From Bermanella sp040371755 (lineage in GTDB: Bacteria; Pseudomonadota; Gammaproteobacteria; Pseudomonadales; Oceanobacteraceae), in assembly GCF_040371755.1 (NCBI RefSeq), contig NZ_BAABWE010000006.1, forward strand, positions 124,001 to 188,000: a DNA stretch of 64,000 nt, read 5' to 3'. Below are positions 9,071 through 16,596 of this stretch, piece by piece. A program made the translations under genes and the position numbers. The notes beneath the pieces were generated by a model. The model had not been told where the DNA came from. It saw only the letters and a list, made by a program, of their open reading frames with translations, and did no database searches. Each line of letters opens with the position of its first letter. Position 1 is the stretch's first letter.

Positions 9071-9913
9071 TTAAACCATGCGCATGGATAAATCCACGGC
9101 TTTTACATCTTTGGTTAAAGTGCCGATAGAGATAAAATCCACACCGGTTTCAGCAATACTAACTAAAGTTTCATCAGTTATGCCGCCACTGGCTTCGAGT
9201 TTGGCTTTGCCTTTTGCGTGTTCTACCGCTTGTTTGGTTTCTTCAATGCTGAAGTTATCTAACATGATGATATCGGCGCCCGCATCAAGTGCTTGGTTTA
9301 GCTCGTCAAAGCTCTCGACTTCCACTTCAATAGGTTTGTTTGGAGCGATGACTTTTGCTTGTGCAATCGCTTGGGCAATAGAACCGCATGCATTGATGTG
9401 GTTTTCTTTGATTAAAAAAGCATCAAATAATCCAATGCGATGGTTATGGCAACCGCCTTGTGTTACAGCATATTTAAGTGCGTAACGCATGCCCGGTAGG
9501 GTTTTACGTGTGTCTAATAATTTAACGTTGGTGTGTTTTACTTGTTGGCTGTAGTGAGAGCACTTGGTGGCTACGGCACTGAGTGTTTGCAAAAAATTAA
9601 GTGCGGTTCGCTCACCGGTTAATAGACTACGGGATGAACCTTTTAATTCAAATAGAGTGTCGTTAGCTTGAACTTGTTGCCCATCATTAACATGCCAGAT
9701 AATTTCAACTGTGCTATCGAGTTGTTTGAATACCTCATTCACCCAAGCACAGCCAGCGATGACAGCGTTATCGCGGCTAATGATACGTGCATGGCTGGTT
9801 TTGTCTGCCGGAATGAGTTGGGCCGTAATATCACCAGAACCTATGTCTTCGGCTAATGCTTGGGTGACCCCGTGTTCAATGTGGGGTTGAATCTGCTCAA
9901 GTGTTAGGTTCAT
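9071..9913 (-). CDS. nadC: Nicotinate-nucleotide pyrophosphorylase (carboxylating)
   Basis: NadC makes nicotinate mononucleotide from quinolinate and PRPP in de novo NAD synthesis. The 280-residue protein has the family's N-terminal domain (EDIGSGDIT near residues 19-27) and the barrel motifs ERTALNFLQTLSAVAT, DTRKTLPGMR near residues 135-145, GGCHNHRIGLFDAFLIKENH and EVEVESFDE. The C-terminal LDNFSIE and EASGGI segments complete the phosphoribosyltransferase site. Length and all motifs are normal. In Pseudomonas-like genomes nadC is commonly found beside ampD and the pil genes, as it is here. Confidence 0.97.
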   Translation of the reverse strand: MNLTLEQIQPHIEHGVTQALAEDIGSGDITAQLIPADKTSHARIISRDNAVIAGCAWVNEVFKQLDSTVEIIWHVNDGQQVQANDTLFELKGSSRSLLTGERTALNFLQTLSAVATKCSHYSQQVKHTNVKLLDTRKTLPGMRYALKYAVTQGGCHNHRIGLFDAFLIKENHINACGSIAQAIAQAKVIAPNKPIEVEVESFDELNQALDAGADIIMLDNFSIEETKQAVEHAKGKAKLEASGGITDETLVSIAETGVDFISIGTLTKDVKAVDLSMRMV

Positions 9914-9924
9914 GTGATACTTCT

Positions 9925-11259
9925 TTACTGTTTATTTTGGAAATACTGCTTGCTCAGGCTAAATACTACTGGGCTTAGCATTAATAGGGCAATTAAGTTA
10001 GGAATAGCCATGAGCGCATTTAATGTATCAGCCAATAGCCATATGAAGTCTAACTCGGCCATAGCCCCTAATGGGATCGCAATGATCCATGCCCAGCGGA
10101 AATAGCGCACGGATTTTATACCGAATAAGTACTCAGTGCACTTCTCGCCGTAAAAACTCCAACCTAAAATGGTGGTGAAAGCAAATAACGCAAGTCCAAT
10201 ACTCACCACATGCTGGCCATAAGGCAGTGCGGTACTAAAGGCTAATGAGCTAAGCGGCGCGCCACTTTCTCCGCTTTGCCATGCCCCTGTCATCACAATA
10301 ACTAGGCCGGTTAAGGTACAAATAATGAGTGTGTCGATAAATGTGCCTAGCATGGCGATTAAGCCTTGTTGAACAGGGTGTTTGGTTTGTGCGGCTGCAT
10401 GGGCGATGGGGGCGCTACCTAAACCAGCTTCATTTGAGAACACTCCGCGTGCTACCCCGTATCGAATAGCGGCCCAAACCGTGGCGCCTGCAAAGCCGCC
10501 AGTGGCAGATGTAGGGTTAAATGCCGCTTCGATAATCAATGAGATGGCGCTAGGAATTTCTGAGGCATTCATTAATACAATAACCAGTGCCACTAATATA
10601 TAAGCTAACGCCATAAATGGGACTAATTTACCGGCTACTTGTGCTATGCGCTTTATGCCCCCAAGAATCACTGCTGCTGCCAACGCGGCTAAAATAAAGC
10701 CAGTAACCAAAAGAGGAACTTGATAATCAGAATGCAATACACTGGCAACGCTATTTGCTTGAACCGTGTTGCCTATTCCAAACCCTGCAATCATGCCAAA
10801 TACGGCAAAGGCGGTACCTAACCAAGCTAACGATTTTGGCAAGCCATTTTTGATGTAATACATGGGGCCGCCCACATATTCGCCGTTTTCATCGGTTTCA
10901 CGATAATGAACGGCTAATACGGCTTCTGAAAACTTTGTTGCCATACCTAAAAGTGCAATGCACCACATCCAAAATAAAGCGCCAGGGCCGCCTAACGCAA
11001 TGGCCGTGGCAACGCCTGCAATATTACCAGTGCCCACAGTGGCGGACATGGATGTCATTAGGGCATTAAAACCAGAAATGTCACCGTTTTCAGCACTGCC
11101 TGAACGCTCTTTCCATAACGTTCGAAAACCCAAAGGTACTTTTCGTAAGGTTAAGCCTTTTAGGCCAAGGGTTAAAAACAAACCAGTGAAGGCCAAAAGT
11201 GCCAGCATGGCAGGGCCCCAAGCGAAGCCGTTAATAGTGGTTAGCAAATCAGTCAGCAT
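9925..11259 (-). CDS. Sodium:alanine symporter family (AGCS) transporter
   Basis: This 444-residue inner-membrane protein of the AGCS family would import alanine or glycine with sodium. The family signature is visible as GPGALFWMWCIALLGMATKFSE near residues 90-112, preceded by MTSMSATVGTGNIAGVATA. About ten to eleven hydrophobic helices follow. It ends 11 bases upstream of nadC on the same strand and may share its transcript. The exact amino acid transported cannot be told from sequence. No regulatory element was seen in the short gap before ampD. Confidence 0.92.
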   Translation of the reverse strand: MLTDLLTTINGFAWGPAMLALLAFTGLFLTLGLKGLTLRKVPLGFRTLWKERSGSAENGDISGFNALMTSMSATVGTGNIAGVATAIALGGPGALFWMWCIALLGMATKFSEAVLAVHYRETDENGEYVGGPMYYIKNGLPKSLAWLGTAFAVFGMIAGFGIGNTVQANSVASVLHSDYQVPLLVTGFILAALAAAVILGGIKRIAQVAGKLVPFMALAYILVALVIVLMNASEIPSAISLIIEAAFNPTSATGGFAGATVWAAIRYGVARGVFSNEAGLGSAPIAHAAAQTKHPVQQGLIAMLGTFIDTLIICTLTGLVIVMTGAWQSGESGAPLSSLAFSTALPYGQHVVSIGLALFAFTTILGWSFYGEKCTEYLFGIKSVRYFRWAWIIAIPLGAMAELDFIWLLADTLNALMAIPNLIALLMLSPVVFSLSKQYFQNKQ

Positions 11260-11417
11260 GGGATTATTTTTTTGTAATGAAAGATGGGGTGATAATAGCG
11301 CGAGGCTTATCTATATGAAATGCCTGATAGCTGGTTTTCCTTGATCAAGGGGAAATGCTTGCGAAAAATGCTAATTTACTCAATGCTAAGTACATATTTT
11401 GCTATCTCGGATTAGCT

Positions 11418-11972
11418 GTGAAGGTAATTGATCATAAAATAAGCGAGGCACGCTGGCTTGCTTCGCCAAACTTTAATGAACGGCCATCAGGTGCGCCGAT
11501 TAATATGTTAGTGGTACACAATATTAGCTTACCGCCTAAACAGTTTGATAATAGCTACATTGAAGATTTTTTTTGTAATAGGCTCGATTGTTCTGCCCAC
11601 CCGTATTTTGAAGAAATCAAAGATTTACAAGTCAGTGCCCATGTTTTAATCAAACGCAGCGGCGAGATGGTTCAGTTTGTGCCATTTAATCAGCGTGCAT
11701 GGCACGCCGGTGTAAGCGAGTTTAGCGGTGAAACAAACTGTAATGATTTTTCTATTGGCGTTGAATTAGAAGGGACGGACGATATCCCCTATACTGAGCA
11801 GCAGTATTATGCGTTATCTCAATTAACATTATGTCTGTGTGAGCAATACCCTCATCTTACTCAAGAGCGTATTGTTGGTCATTGTAATATTGCACCACAG
11901 CGTAAAACAGACCCAGGCCCAAGTTTTGACTGGTCGTATTTTAAACAACTATTAAAGAAATTACCCTCATGA
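11418..11972 (+). CDS. ampD: 1,6-anhydro-N-acetylmuramyl-L-alanine amidase AmpD
   Basis: AmpD cleaves the peptide from anhydro-muropeptides in the cytosol, the key step of peptidoglycan recycling, and thereby controls AmpC beta-lactamase induction in related bacteria. The Amidase_2 domain shows the zinc ligands in LVVHNISLPP (His), AWHAGVS (His) and the C-terminal HCNIAPQRKTDPGPSFDW (His and Asp). An in-frame ATG exists at 11355, but family members begin near the position of the GTG at 11418, giving 184 residues, the normal length. The ribosome-binding site is weak for both starts. AmpE follows with an overlap, and an AmpG-type permease lies at 31 kb. Confidence 0.94.
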   Translation: MKVIDHKISEARWLASPNFNERPSGAPINMLVVHNISLPPKQFDNSYIEDFFCNRLDCSAHPYFEEIKDLQVSAHVLIKRSGEMVQFVPFNQRAWHAGVSEFSGETNCNDFSIGVELEGTDDIPYTEQQYYALSQLTLCLCEQYPHLTQERIVGHCNIAPQRKTDPGPSFDWSYFKQLLKKLPS

Positions 11973-12814
11973 AATTCATTGTATTGCTGTTTACCGTGTT
12001 ATTGCAGAAACAAACTAAGCAGCAAGGTTACAGTCGTAATAATCAATGGTTTGTACGTTTATTAAAGCCATTTGATCTAACTGAAATGAGCCTTAAGGGA
12101 CAGGTTGCTGTTTATGGGGTAGTGGTGGTTTTACCGGGTGTTTTACTGGCGTTTTTTATCGCCAGCCTAAACGGTGTAATGGGTAGTTTGTTGTCTATTG
12201 TGATACAGGTTTTATTATTTTTATATATTTTAGGGCGCGATGATTTCAGCTCTCGGGTAACAAATTATAAAAGTTGTTGGAAGCGAGAAGATTATCAAGG
12301 GGCCTATCATTGTGCGTCAGAATTTTTAAGCTTAAAAGAACAAGCGAATAGTCAATCACCGTTGCAGTTACACCAAACAGTACAAGAAGCCATGGTTAAT
12401 GCGTGGTTTAAACGTTTTTTTGCTTTTGCTTTTTGGTACTTAGTGGCGGGCATTGGCGGTGTATTAATCTGTTTATTAACCATTTGGTTTTATGCTCAAT
12501 CAAAAGCCAATTGGGTGAAAAGTTTATTGCATGCTTTGTCTTGGGCGCCGGTACGGTTATTGGCAGTGACCATCGCCTTAGCCGGTGATTTTGTGCAAAG
12601 CTTCTCAACGGCATCACGTTTTATCTGGGACTTTGAAAGCTCAAATCAAGTTGTGCTTCACGAAACCATGTTTAGGTACGACGAGCAAACAGAAGAGTCG
12701 TTTGACTGTGAAAACGCCCCTCAAGAATTAGAGGCAACTAATCAGCTCATGCAGCGTAGTGCGGTTATTTGGTTATGCGTTGTGGCTGCACTTACTGTTT
12801 TTGCGGGCTTTTAA
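11969..12814 (+). CDS. ampE: Regulatory signalling membrane protein AmpE
   Basis: AmpE is an inner-membrane protein encoded next to AmpD and related to the CobD/CbiB fold. Its function is poorly known; a sensory or transport role in cell-wall recycling has been suggested. The 281-residue protein has four to five hydrophobic segments, near residues 45-75, 150-180, 190-215 and 265-281, with a charged cytoplasmic loop carrying DDFSSRVTNYKSCWKREDYQGAY. It overlaps the ampD stop by four bases (ATGA type), which indicates one transcript. Its 3' end overlaps the convergent ROK kinase gene by 23 bases. Confidence 0.88.
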   Translation: MKFIVLLFTVLLQKQTKQQGYSRNNQWFVRLLKPFDLTEMSLKGQVAVYGVVVVLPGVLLAFFIASLNGVMGSLLSIVIQVLLFLYILGRDDFSSRVTNYKSCWKREDYQGAYHCASEFLSLKEQANSQSPLQLHQTVQEAMVNAWFKRFFAFAFWYLVAGIGGVLICLLTIWFYAQSKANWVKSLLHALSWAPVRLLAVTIALAGDFVQSFSTASRFIWDFESSNQVVLHETMFRYDEQTEESFDCENAPQELEATNQLMQRSAVIWLCVVAALTVFAGF

Positions 12815-13742
12815 TTGATTGATTTAACCAAGCGGCACCGCGAACGCCGCTTGAGTCGCCAAAGTGATTTTCCTTCAATTGTGTGGTTACGTTATTGCTA
12901 AATACATATTTCCCCCAATGCTTGGGCACATCTTGGTAAAGGCTTTTTATATTTGACATACCGCCTCCAAGTACAATTACTTCTGGGTCCATAATATTAA
13001 TCACGCTGGCTAAACTGCGCGCTAAGCGATCTACATATAACTCGTAGCTTTTTTGTGCAGGGGGAAGGATTGCTTTTTGCTGAATCAATTCTTTTGGTGC
13101 AAGCGCAAGATTAAATTGCAGTTGGGTTTGTTGTGACCAACCGGGCCCAGATAAGTAAGTTTCAATACACCCCTGTTTACCGCAATAACAGGTCTGTTTA
13201 GGTTCATCAGTATCACTTGGCCATGGCATTGGGTTATGTCCCCATTCTCCACAAATGTGGTTTGGGCCAATGATCAGTTGCTTATTAATAACCCAACCAC
13301 CCCCTACACCTGTGCCTAAAATAACCGCAAATACACTAGAGGCATTTTTGCCTGCGCCGTCAGTGGCTTCACTTAGGGAAAAACAATTAGCATCGTTTTC
13401 TATTTGGATGTGTCGGTTTAATTGTATTGATAGGTCATGACGAAAAGGCTTACCTATTAGGCAAGTGGTGTTGGCGTTTTTAATTAAGCCTGTATGTAAT
13501 GACTCACTTCCCGGAATACCAAGACCAACAGGTGTTTCTTTTATGGCTAATGTTGTTTCGCATTCAAATACGAGTGCTTCTATGGCTTGGATGATGTGAG
13601 AATATTGAACACTTGGTTCTGAATGCTTAGGGGTGCTGACACGCTTACGAAAGTGCTCATTGCCTAATTCATCGAGGGCGACAATCTCGATTTTAGTACC
13701 GCCTAAATCAATTCCAATATAAAACTTAGAATCGCTGTCCAT
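12792..13742 (-). CDS. ROK family sugar kinase (fructokinase / N-acetylglucosamine kinase type)
   Basis: This 316-residue cytosolic kinase of the ROK family begins with the phosphate-binding motif GIDLGGTKIEI near residue 10. It carries the ROK zinc motif CYCGKQGCIETYLSGPG near residues 185-202 and the upstream ENDANCF and GTGVGGG segments of the active site. The GEWGHNP region contains the catalytic-site histidine. The substrate cannot be fixed from sequence; the closest characterised groups are Mak-type fructokinase and NagK. NagK would fit peptidoglycan recycling next to ampDE, but this is inference. The ATG at 13742 is preferred to an upstream GTG at 13748 because a GGCGAG element precedes it. 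Confidence 0.9.
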   Translation of the reverse strand: MDSDSKFYIGIDLGGTKIEIVALDELGNEHFRKRVSTPKHSEPSVQYSHIIQAIEALVFECETTLAIKETPVGLGIPGSESLHTGLIKNANTTCLIGKPFRHDLSIQLNRHIQIENDANCFSLSEATDGAGKNASSVFAVILGTGVGGGWVINKQLIIGPNHICGEWGHNPMPWPSDTDEPKQTCYCGKQGCIETYLSGPGWSQQTQLQFNLALAPKELIQQKAILPPAQKSYELYVDRLARSLASVINIMDPEVIVLGGGMSNIKSLYQDVPKHWGKYVFSNNVTTQLKENHFGDSSGVRGAAWLNQSIKSPQKQ

Positions 13743-13756
13743 GAACACTCGCCAAT

Positions 13757-14095
13757 TTATAGGTTAATATTGGCCTCATCATAACTGGCAAACATGGTTT
13801 TGGCTTGTTCATCTTGCTCGATCAGTAAAAAGCCGGTGCCAAACATGGTTTGACTGACTTTGTCGCTCCAGACACTTTTTACCGTGACCTTTCCAGTACG
13901 CTTTCGACCTATATTGTTGGGCAGGTCTACAATCGTAATATCATAGGTTTGATCAGACTCAATGGGCTGATAGCTGACCACCATGATGCCACTATCAGAA
14001 TAATCCACCATACTTCCCATGGGTTTTCCTTCATTGCTAAACACAGACACCATGCAGTGCAGTGATTTACGTACAAATTGTCGTTGATCCTTCAT
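13757..14095 (-). CDS. PilZ domain protein, probable c-di-GMP receptor
   Basis: This small cytosolic protein of 112 residues consists of little more than one PilZ domain. Both c-di-GMP-binding elements are present: RQFVR (RxxxR) at the N-terminus and DYSDSG (DxSxxG) near residue 28. It could bind cyclic di-GMP and affect pili, motility or surface polysaccharide. It lacks the divergent sequence of the true pilus protein PilZ, which does not bind the nucleotide, so it should not be called pilZ. It lies just upstream of the ROK kinase on the same strand and diverges from cobU. Confidence 0.86.
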   Translation of the reverse strand: MKDQRQFVRKSLHCMVSVFSNEGKPMGSMVDYSDSGIMVVSYQPIESDQTYDITIVDLPNNIGRKRTGKVTVKSVWSDKVSQTMFGTGFLLIEQDEQAKTMFASYDEANINL

Positions 14096-14146
14096 CTTAC
14101 TGGCCCCTGCTATCTATAACTTATAAGATTAGACCTTTCACCAGTA

Positions 14147-14689
14147 ATGACAAAAAACATGGGCCAATCTTTAGAGAATTCGTGTATCCACCTTGTTTTA
14201 GGGGGGGCTCGCTCGGGTAAAAGTGGATATGCGGAGCAATTAGCCAAGGATTCCCAATTAAATGTGCTTTATTTAGCTACAGCGAAAGCCTTTGATGCAG
14301 AAATGGCAAAGCGTATTGCCAAGCATCAAGCAGACCGTCCAAGCCATTGGCAGACACAAGAAGTAACGAGTGAGCTGGCTCAAACCATTGATCAGTGTCG
14401 GGGCGAAAATCAGCTTGTGCTAGTGGATTGTCTGACGTTATGGCTCATGGATGTTATGGAATCTAAAAGGGGCTTAGATCAAGCAGTAGATGAGCTTCTA
14501 ATGACACTGCAAAGAGCTCAAGTCCCTGTGATTCTTGTATCTAACGAAATTTCCATGGGGGTTGTGCCAATGGGTGAGTTATCCCGAAGCTACGTGGATA
14601 ACCTAGGTCGATTACACCAAAAAATTGCCCAGATAGCTGAAAACGTCACTTTAATGGTGGCGGGTATTCCCATGGTAGTAAAAGCCTAA
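14147..14689 (+). CDS. cobU: Adenosylcobinamide kinase / adenosylcobinamide-phosphate guanylyltransferase
   Basis: CobU phosphorylates adenosylcobinamide and then transfers GMP to it, in the nucleotide-loop stage of cobalamin synthesis or salvage. The 180-residue protein has the P-loop GGARSGKS near residues 19-26, the EVTSEL region and the VLVDCLTLWL motif. The guanylylated histidine lies near residue 64 in AKHQADRP. It is the first gene of a run with cobT and cobC. The alternative start at 14159 would remove only four residues. No cobalamin riboswitch precedes it; the one in this window is in front of the btuB-like gene. Confidence 0.95.
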   Translation: MTKNMGQSLENSCIHLVLGGARSGKSGYAEQLAKDSQLNVLYLATAKAFDAEMAKRIAKHQADRPSHWQTQEVTSELAQTIDQCRGENQLVLVDCLTLWLMDVMESKRGLDQAVDELLMTLQRAQVPVILVSNEISMGVVPMGELSRSYVDNLGRLHQKIAQIAENVTLMVAGIPMVVKA

Positions 14690-14721
14690 TTTAAAATGCA
14701 GTATTTAATTAAGGAAATGCC

Positions 14722-15765
14722 ATGTCTTGGTATTTAGAAAACGCAAAAAGTATTGAAACAGAGCTAGAAGTTCAGGCTCAGCAGTATCAGCTAACACTTA
14801 CTAAACCTCCCGGTGCATTAGGACAATTAGAGCATGTTGCGATTCGTTTAGCGGGTTGCCAAGGGCAATTACACCCGGAATTATCCAATATTCATATCAG
14901 TGTATTTGCATCGGATCATGGCGTTGCTCAGCAAGGAGTTTCAGCCTTTCCGCAAGCGGTCACCAGCGAAATGGTTAAGAATTTTGCACAAGGGGGAGCC
15001 GCTATTACTGTGCTTGCTAAGCAGCTAAACGCACAATTTGAGGTGGTAAATTTAGGGACCATTTTTCCAGTAGATGCTCACGATCAAATAGTCGATGCAC
15101 GTATCGGATCTGGCACCAAAGATTTCTCGCAAGAAAAAGCCATGAGCCAAGCCGAACTGCAACAAGCTTTACTGGCGGGGCAATCCGCCGCACTAAGGGC
15201 AAAACAGCGTGAAAGCCACTTATTCATTGGCGGCGAAATGGGCATTGCTAATACCACATCAGCCAGTGCTTTGGCGGCGGCTTACTTGAATCTTCCCGCT
15301 ATAGAGTTAGTTGGTCCGGGGACAGGGTTAAGTGCAGACCAGCTACCTAAAAAAGCGCAAATCATTGAAGCGGCAATTGAGTTGCACCAAGCAAATAACC
15401 CTATTGAAATACTGCAATGTTTAGGTGGTTTTGAAATTGTAGGTTTAGTTGGTGCGTATATCGCTTGTGCTCAGCAAGGTACACCTGTGCTGGTGGATGG
15501 GTTCATTTCAACGGCAGCAGCTTTAATAGCGCAGGCAATCAATCCTTCAATTAAACCTTGGTTGTTTTATAGTCATCAAAGTCACGAGCCGGGTCACATA
15601 AAACTATTAGCGGCTTTAAATGCACAGCCATTATTAAATATTGGCATGCGTTTAGGGGAAGGCAGCGGCGCGGCGGTTGTGGTGAGTTTAATGCAAAGTG
15701 CAGTTGCTCTGCATAATGAAATGGCCACTTTTGCACAAGCAGGTGTTAGCGAGTCTGAAGATTAA
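14722..15765 (+). CDS. cobT: Nicotinate-nucleotide--dimethylbenzimidazole phosphoribosyltransferase
   Basis: CobT activates the lower ligand 5,6-dimethylbenzimidazole to alpha-ribazole phosphate for cobalamin assembly. The 347-residue protein shows the family segments KPPGALGQLE near residue 28, FASDHGVAQQGVSAFP near residue 75, GEMGIANTTSASAL near residue 170 and a C-terminal GEGSGA with the catalytic glutamate near residue 315. Length matches the family. It follows cobU by about 30 bases, and its last base is shared with the cobC start codon, so the three are cotranscribed. Confidence 0.96.
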   Translation: MSWYLENAKSIETELEVQAQQYQLTLTKPPGALGQLEHVAIRLAGCQGQLHPELSNIHISVFASDHGVAQQGVSAFPQAVTSEMVKNFAQGGAAITVLAKQLNAQFEVVNLGTIFPVDAHDQIVDARIGSGTKDFSQEKAMSQAELQQALLAGQSAALRAKQRESHLFIGGEMGIANTTSASALAAAYLNLPAIELVGPGTGLSADQLPKKAQIIEAAIELHQANNPIEILQCLGGFEIVGLVGAYIACAQQGTPVLVDGFISTAAALIAQAINPSIKPWLFYSHQSHEPGHIKLLAALNAQPLLNIGMRLGEGSGAAVVVSLMQSAVALHNEMATFAQAGVSESED

Positions 15766-16367
15766 TGACCACACAACGTAAAACCATAGATTTACTACGC
15801 CATGGAGAGCCTCACGGAGGCAATGTTTTTCGTGGCCGTACTGATCACCCCTTAACCGAGCTTGGTTGGGAGCAGATGGAAAACGCGGTGGCGAATAAAA
15901 CATGGGATGTGATTATCTCAAGCCCGTTATCACGGTGTTGGCAATTTGCGCAATCGTTAGCAAAACGATTAGATATTGAATTACTAGAAGCAGGTGGTTT
16001 GCGCGAATTTGATTTTGGTATATGGGAGAACCAACTCACAGAAGACGTATATAGCAACGACTTTGAGCGCATAAAAGGGTTGTGGGAAGATCCAATGCAT
16101 TTTGCCAGTCCAGAGGGCGAAAGTGTGTTGAACTTTGAAGGGCGTATTCTAAAAGATTGGTTTGGCTGCTTGGCGCGCCCAGAGCAATCTTTGCTGGTTA
16201 TTTGCCATGGCGGTGTGATTCGCATGTTACTAAAAGAAATCTTAGGGCTGCCTTATCCAAATATTAACCGTTTCGATGTGCCCTATGCCAGTTTGACGCG
16301 CATAAGTGTGAATGAGGCAGAGCCATTTTATTATCAATTGGTGAGTCACCGTGGTACCAGCGAATAA
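15765..16367 (+). CDS. cobC: Histidine phosphatase, probable alpha-ribazole phosphatase
   Basis: This is a histidine phosphatase superfamily protein of 200 residues. The catalytic motif LLRHGEP lies at residues 9-15 and the second catalytic histidine in VICHGGVIR near residues 145-153. In this context it should remove the phosphate from alpha-ribazole phosphate or from cobalamin phosphate, completing the lower-ligand branch. The ATG overlaps the cobT TAA by one base. Members of this superfamily are promiscuous, so the assignment rests mainly on the cobU-cobT neighbourhood. No further cob gene follows; cobS is at 50.7 kb. Confidence 0.85.
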   Translation: MTTQRKTIDLLRHGEPHGGNVFRGRTDHPLTELGWEQMENAVANKTWDVIISSPLSRCWQFAQSLAKRLDIELLEAGGLREFDFGIWENQLTEDVYSNDFERIKGLWEDPMHFASPEGESVLNFEGRILKDWFGCLARPEQSLLVICHGGVIRMLLKEILGLPYPNINRFDVPYASLTRISVNEAEPFYYQLVSHRGTSE

Positions 16368-16596
16368 TCCTTAAAATTAACTATCTGAGCGGCTTAATAG
16401 CAAATAAAAAGTTATAAAAAGCCTTTAAAGCTCTGAAAATTGAGCATATGATGAAAGCAGTTTAATGAGATAGCGGATTCATCTTTCTAAGATTTAACGG
16501 CGCTCAAGCCTCATAATACCTAACCTGCATACTAGAATCCTTTGTCTATACTCATTAAATAACTCAACATTTACTGACGTTAAGCAAGGATGTGCG

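Noticed and set aside
13757..14095. Pilus assembly protein PilZ proper
   Set aside because: Both c-di-GMP-binding motifs are intact, whereas the pilus protein PilZ lacks them; I call it only a PilZ-domain protein.
16368..16596. PdhR operator upstream of aceE
   Set aside because: No AATTGGT-N3-ACCAATT-like palindrome found in the gap.
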